Origin: Streptomyces lilacinus
GTDB taxonomy: Bacteria > Actinomycetota > Actinomycetes > Streptomycetales > Streptomycetaceae
NCBI GenBank assembly: GCA_000715685.1
Contig: KL569444.1
Coordinates: 8,307 to 16,927 of the forward strand
DNA: 8,621 nt
Direction of reading: 5' to 3'
The notes beneath the pieces were generated by a model, which searched no databases, was not told the DNA's origin, and saw only the letters and a program-made list of their open reading frames with translations. The first letter of the stretch is position 1. Each line of letters opens with the position of its first letter. Both the position numbers and the translations under genes were made by a program. Positions 5,865 to 8,621 of this stretch are shown here, piece after piece.

Positions 5865-6890
5865 ATGCGCATCGGTGTGCTCACCTCCGGCGGCGACTGC
5901 CCCGGGCTCAACGCCGTCATCCGTTCCGTCGTCCACCGCGCGGTCGTCGACCACGGCGACGAGGTCGTCGGCTTCCACGACGGCTGGCGGGGCCTGCTGG
6001 AGGGCGACCACCGCCGGCTCGACCTCGAGTCCGTGGCCGGCATCCTCGCCACCGGCGGCACGATCCTCGGCTCCTCCCGGGTGCGGCCCGAGCAGCTGAC
6101 CGACGGCGTGGAGCGCGCCAAGGGCCATGTCGCCGACCTCGGCCTGGACGCGGTCGTGGCCATCGGCGGCGAGGGCACCCTCAAGGCGGCCCGCCTGCTC
6201 TCGGACGCCGGACTGCCGGTCGTCGGCGTGCCGAAGACCATCGACAACGACATCGCCTCCACCGACGTGACCTTCGGCTTCGACACGGCCGTGGGGGTGG
6301 CGACGGATGCCCTGGACCGGCTCAAGACCACCGCGGAGTCGCACCAGCGGGTGCTGATCGTCGAGGTGATGGGTCGTCACACGGGCTGGATAGCGCTGCA
6401 GTCCGGCATGGCGGCCGGCGCCCACGCGATCCTGGTGCCGGAGCGGCCCTTCGACCTGGACGAGCTGTCCGCGGTGGTCGGCCGGCGCTTCGCCGCGGGA
6501 AAACGATTCGCCATCGTGGTGGTCGCGGAGGGCGCGAAGCCGCGCGCGGGCTCGATGGAGTTCGAGACCGGCGGCCTGGACGTCTACGGCCACGAGCGGT
6601 TCACCGGCGTCGCCCGGCAGCTGGCCGTGGAGCTGGAGCGCCGCCTGGGGAAGGAGGCGCGCCCGGTGATCCTGGGCCACGTGCAGCGGGGCGGCACGCC
6701 CACCGCGTACGACCGGGTGCTGGCCACCCGCTTCGGCTGGCACGCGGTGGAGGCCGCCCACGCGCGCGCCTTCGGGATGATGACCGCGCTGCGGGGCACC
6801 GAGATCACGCTGGTGCCGCTGGCGGACGCCGTCGAGCGGCTGAAGACCGTACCGCCGGAGCGGTACACCGAGGTCGAGTGCGTGCTGTGA
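5865..6890 (+). CDS. pfkA: 6-phosphofructokinase, probably ATP-dependent
   Basis: Phosphorylates fructose 6-phosphate to fructose 1,6-bisphosphate, the committed step of glycolysis. The 341-residue length is normal for a bacterial PFK-A family enzyme. Motifs in order: TSGGDCPGLNAVIR (nucleotide loop, 7-20), IGGEGTLKAA (Glu103, Gly104), PKTIDND (123-129, with Lys124 and catalytic Asp127), MGRHTGWIAL, VPERPF, and HVQRGGTPTAYDR (phosphosugar binding). Gly104 is the residue associated with ATP use; pyrophosphate enzymes have Asp there. Lys124 is more typical of the pyrophosphate-dependent clade, and this mix is what I recall for the ATP-dependent PFKs of Streptomyces. The numbering coincides with the E. 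coli enzyme at these positions. GAGG (5852-5855) precedes ATG 5865 by nine bases. It probably has its own promoter, since a hairpin separates it from gatD. Streptomyces usually carry several pfkA copies. Confidence 0.95.
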   Translation: MRIGVLTSGGDCPGLNAVIRSVVHRAVVDHGDEVVGFHDGWRGLLEGDHRRLDLESVAGILATGGTILGSSRVRPEQLTDGVERAKGHVADLGLDAVVAIGGEGTLKAARLLSDAGLPVVGVPKTIDNDIASTDVTFGFDTAVGVATDALDRLKTTAESHQRVLIVEVMGRHTGWIALQSGMAAGAHAILVPERPFDLDELSAVVGRRFAAGKRFAIVVVAEGAKPRAGSMEFETGGLDVYGHERFTGVARQLAVELERRLGKEARPVILGHVQRGGTPTAYDRVLATRFGWHAVEAAHARAFGMMTALRGTEITLVPLADAVERLKTVPPERYTEVECVL

Positions 6891-6944
6891 GAGGGGCGCC
6901 TCTACTCTGGTCCCGGCGCATTGGTGCGAAATGGGAGAGAGCGG

Positions 6945-7898
6945 ATGGATCACAGCGGGCACGGCATGATGCACATGGACATGCCGCCGTTCACGCTGGG
7001 CCGGGGTCTGCAGTTCAGTAGCGAACCGTTCTTCATGATCGGCTGCCTGCTGGCGCTGGGCCTCTACGGCTGGGGCGTGGTGCGGCTGCGGCGGCGCGGG
7101 GACGCGTGGCCGTGGGGCCGGGTGGTCGCGTTCGTGGCGGGTGTGCTGTCCGTGGCGCTGGTGATGTGCACCAAGCTCAACGACTACGGCATGGTCATGT
7201 TCAGCGTGCACATGGTGCAGCACATGGTCATCAGCATGCTCTCCCCCATCCTGCTGCTGCTCGGCGCGCCGGTCACGCTGACGCTGCGCGCCCTGCCGGC
7301 GGCGGGACGGGGACGCAAGGGGCCGCGCGAGTGGCTGGTCGCCCTGCTGCACAGCCGCTACATGCGCGTCATCACGCACCCCGCCTTCACGATCCCGCTG
7401 TTCATCGCGAGCCTGTACGCGCTGTACTTCACGCCGCTCTTCGACTTCCTCATGGGGAGCCGGACCGGGCACATCGCGATGATGGTGCACTTCCTCGCGG
7501 TGGGCCTGGTCTTCTTCTGGCCGATCATGGGCGTGGACCCGGGCCCGCACCGGCCGGGCTACGTGATGCGGATGCTGGAGCTGTTCGCCGGCATGCCCTT
7601 CCACGCGTTCTTCGGCATCGCGCTGATGATGGCCTCCGAGCCGATGATCGGCACGTACATGCACCCGCCGGCCTCGCTGGGCATCGACCCGCTGGAGGAC
7701 CAGCAGGCGGGCGGCGGCATCGCCTGGGCCTTCAGCGAAATCCCCTCCGTCGTGGTGCTGCTCGCGCTGGTCTTCCAGTGGTACCGCTCGGAGCAGCGGC
7801 AGGCCCGGCGCAGCGACCGGGCGGCGGACCGGGACGGCGACAAGGAGCTCGCCGCCTACAACGCCTACCTGGCCTCGCTCGACGCCCGGGGGCGTTGA
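6945..7898 (+). CDS. CtaG-type cytochrome c oxidase assembly membrane protein
   Basis: A polytopic membrane protein of 317 residues matching the caa3-type CtaG family, proteins linked to assembly of cytochrome c oxidase, probably in copper-site maturation. About seven hydrophobic segments are visible: roughly 29-46, 60-75, 91-112, 147-164, 176-196, 208-228 and 252-272. Family-like stretches include FSVHMVQHMVISMLSPILLLLGAP (given here in positions 86-109), with His89 and His93, then HPAFTIPLFI (His145), and HFLAVGLVFFWPIMG (His182). The N-terminus MDHSGHGMMHMDM is unusually rich in His and Met and could bind copper (inference). The C-terminal tail is charged and cytoplasmic-looking. ATG 6945 is preceded by GGGAGAG (6933-6939). 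The in-frame TTG at 6921 lacks a ribosome site. A 5-bp hairpin (6890-6903) after pfkA is too small to separate the genes firmly, so read-through from pfkA is possible; TACTCT at 6903-6908 is a possible -10 of its own. Confidence 0.87.
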   Translation: MDHSGHGMMHMDMPPFTLGRGLQFSSEPFFMIGCLLALGLYGWGVVRLRRRGDAWPWGRVVAFVAGVLSVALVMCTKLNDYGMVMFSVHMVQHMVISMLSPILLLLGAPVTLTLRALPAAGRGRKGPREWLVALLHSRYMRVITHPAFTIPLFIASLYALYFTPLFDFLMGSRTGHIAMMVHFLAVGLVFFWPIMGVDPGPHRPGYVMRMLELFAGMPFHAFFGIALMMASEPMIGTYMHPPASLGIDPLEDQQAGGGIAWAFSEIPSVVVLLALVFQWYRSEQRQARRSDRAADRDGDKELAAYNAYLASLDARGR

Positions 7899-7934
7899 AC
7901 GGTCGGCTCGAAGGTCCGGTCACCGGTATGGCCT

Positions 7935-7985
7935 GCGGACCGCGGCGGGGAGACGATGGTCTCCTGGCCGCGGTCCGCGCGTTTT
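7935..7985 (+). terminator. long intrinsic terminator with T-run
   Basis: An 11-bp perfect outer stem (GCGGACCGCGG 7935-7945 with CCGCGGTCCGC 7968-7978) encloses a 6-bp inner stem (GGAGAC 7949-7954 with GTCTCC 7959-7964) and a 4-base loop GATG. TTTT follows at 7982-7985. It lies 37 bases after the CtaG-like stop. This is the best terminator in the window. Confidence 0.9.
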
Positions 7986-8029
7986 CGCACCCCGTGCGCG
8001 CGGCGGGACCGTCGTTGAGGAGGTGCGGG

Positions 8030-8188
8030 ATGCCCGGATCGGCGAAGACCATGGCGGGGCTGACCGTGGGCGGGCTGGTGCTGGTGACCGCCTACACGGT
8101 GACGATCGGCAGCGACGGATGGCTGTGGTTCGCGTGGGTCGTGCTGGGGCTGGCGACGATAGGCGCCCTGGCGGCCCGGGGGACGTGA
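8030..8188 (+). CDS. small two-helix membrane protein, unknown function
   Basis: A 52-residue frame with a strong ribosome site GAGGAGG (8017-8023) six bases before ATG 8030. It begins MPGSAKTMAG and holds two hydrophobic segments, about residues 11-27 (LTVGGLVLVTAYTVTIG) and 31-49 (GWLWFAWVVLGLATIGALA), separated by a short GSD turn and ending in ARGT. I do not recognise a family. It lies after the strong terminator of the CtaG-like gene, so it should have its own promoter within 7986-8016, where I see no clear boxes. It converges on the SSI-family gene. Codon use is normal for the region (G/C third positions), which with the ribosome site makes it likely real. Confidence 0.75.
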   Translation: MPGSAKTMAGLTVGGLVLVTAYTVTIGSDGWLWFAWVVLGLATIGALAARGT

Positions 8189-8212
8189 GCCGTTTCCACG
8201 GTCCGTTCGGAC

Positions 8213-8232
8213 GAGTTCGGAAGAGTTCAGAA
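8213..8232. repeat. 10-bp tandem pair at the SSI gene stop
   Basis: GAGTTCGGAA (8213-8222) is followed directly by GAGTTCAGAA (8223-8232), with a further partial GAGGAAGA after it. The second copy contains the stop codon of the minus-strand inhibitor gene. It is probably a small slippage duplication. Confidence 0.5.
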
Positions 8233-8621
8233 GAGGAAGACCGGGCCGGTCGCGGCCACGAGGGTGCAGTGGTTGGGGAAGGACTTCCGCCACGAGACGG
8301 CGCGGCCGTGCCATTCGCCCTCGGCGGTCGCGACGACGGGGTCGAACTCCCGGGTGCACACGGCCTCGTCGTCCCCGAGCAGCGCCCCCGGCCGGCCGCC
8401 GGCCAGGTCCAGGCTCTCGCAGGCCTCGGCCGCGTGGGGATGGTGACCGCCCGGGCCGGGGCAGAACAGCCGCACGCCGCGGATCCAGGTGCCGTGCGCG
8501 CCGGAGACCGTGAGCAGGAAGTGCCCGTCGCTCCCGTCCTCCTGGTCGTCGGCGTGGGCCGGCGCCGCAGGGGTCAGGGGCAGGGCGAGCAGAGCGGTGG
8601 CGGTGGCGGTCGCCGCCGCGG
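8227..8621 (-). CDS. SSI-family secreted protease inhibitor (5' end outside window)
   Basis: A Streptomyces subtilisin inhibitor-like protein, secreted to block serine proteases. The frame is open from the window edge; 130 residues are visible. They begin inside a signal peptide (Ala/Thr run, ALLALPLTPAAPAHA) with a likely cleavage after AHA, leaving a mature protein of about 107 residues, near the family size. The four family cysteines are present at visible positions 53, 67, 88 and 118. The gaps 67-88, 88-118 and 118 to the end (21, 30 and 12) equal those of classical SSI (Cys50, Cys71, Cys101, end 113); 53-67 is one shorter. The reactive loop reads CTREFDP against CPMVYDP in SSI, putting Arg at P1 (visible residue 90) and Glu at P1', so a trypsin-like target is predicted, not subtilisin. 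The C-terminal region GEWHGRAVSWRKSFPNHC also matches. The stop is TGA (8229-8227). The start codon lies beyond 8621. Confidence 0.93.
   Translation of the reverse strand, partial: AAATATATALLALPLTPAAPAHADDQEDGSDGHFLLTVSGAHGTWIRGVRLFCPGPGGHHPHAAEACESLDLAGGRPGALLGDDEAVCTREFDPVVATAEGEWHGRAVSWRKSFPNHCTLVAATGPVFLF

Noticed and set aside
5817..7664. Minus-strand open frame of 615 codons opposite pfkA and the CtaG-like gene
   Set aside because: It overlaps two well-supported genes on the other strand. Its His/Arg/Gly-rich composition is typical of a GC-rich shadow frame.
3033..8621. A single new multi-gene system linking def, murT-gatD, pfkA, the CtaG-like protein and the inhibitor
   Set aside because: Strand changes and terminator hairpins split the genes into separate units, and each belongs to a well-known independent pathway.

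Overview
The window looks like chromosomal DNA from a Streptomyces or a close relative. It is very GC-rich, third codon positions are strongly G/C, start sites carry GGAGG-type ribosome sites, and several proteins (a Streptomyces-type subtilisin inhibitor, a G104/K124 phosphofructokinase, the MurT/GatD pair) belong to families typical of actinobacteria. All sizeable genes are recognisable at family level. I see no tRNA, rRNA, CRISPR array, insertion sequence or prophage gene.

Layout from left to right: the last 14 codons of a plus-strand gene (to 47); a DUF4352-type lipoprotein gene on the minus strand (89-685); a 229-bp gap holding a 21-bp tandem repeat (808-891); an acyl-CoA dehydrogenase gene on the minus strand (915-2141); a divergent promoter region with two overlapping palindromes; a TetR-family regulator on the plus strand (2291-2944); a strong bidirectional hairpin (2988-3013); def, peptide deformylase, on the minus strand (3033-3572); then divergently murT (3739-4987) and gatD (5017-5745), which encode the two subunits of the lipid II isoglutaminyl synthase; a hairpin; pfkA (5865-6890); a CtaG-type cytochrome c oxidase assembly membrane protein (6945-7898); a long intrinsic terminator; a 52-residue two-helix membrane protein (8030-8188); and, on the minus strand and cut by the window end, an SSI-family secreted protease inhibitor (8227 to the edge).

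The genes form small separate units and no single system. The clearest are the dehydrogenase with its probable TetR repressor, and murT-gatD, whose products form one complex that amidates the D-Glu of the peptidoglycan precursor. The def, pfkA, CtaG-like and SSI genes are housekeeping or secreted functions that happen to be neighbours.

The most important observation concerns sequence quality. Bases 3799-3814 are an exact match to 16 of the 19 bases of the Tn5 mosaic end used in Nextera libraries. They sit inside the 5' end of murT, shift its frame and create a TAA. Deleting exactly those 16 bases restores an unbroken MurT frame from a perfect ribosome site, so this is almost certainly an assembly artefact, not a broken gene. 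I found no convincing undescribed biological system. The best candidates for real follow-up are the 21-bp repeat array, the nested operator and the Arg-P1 inhibitor.
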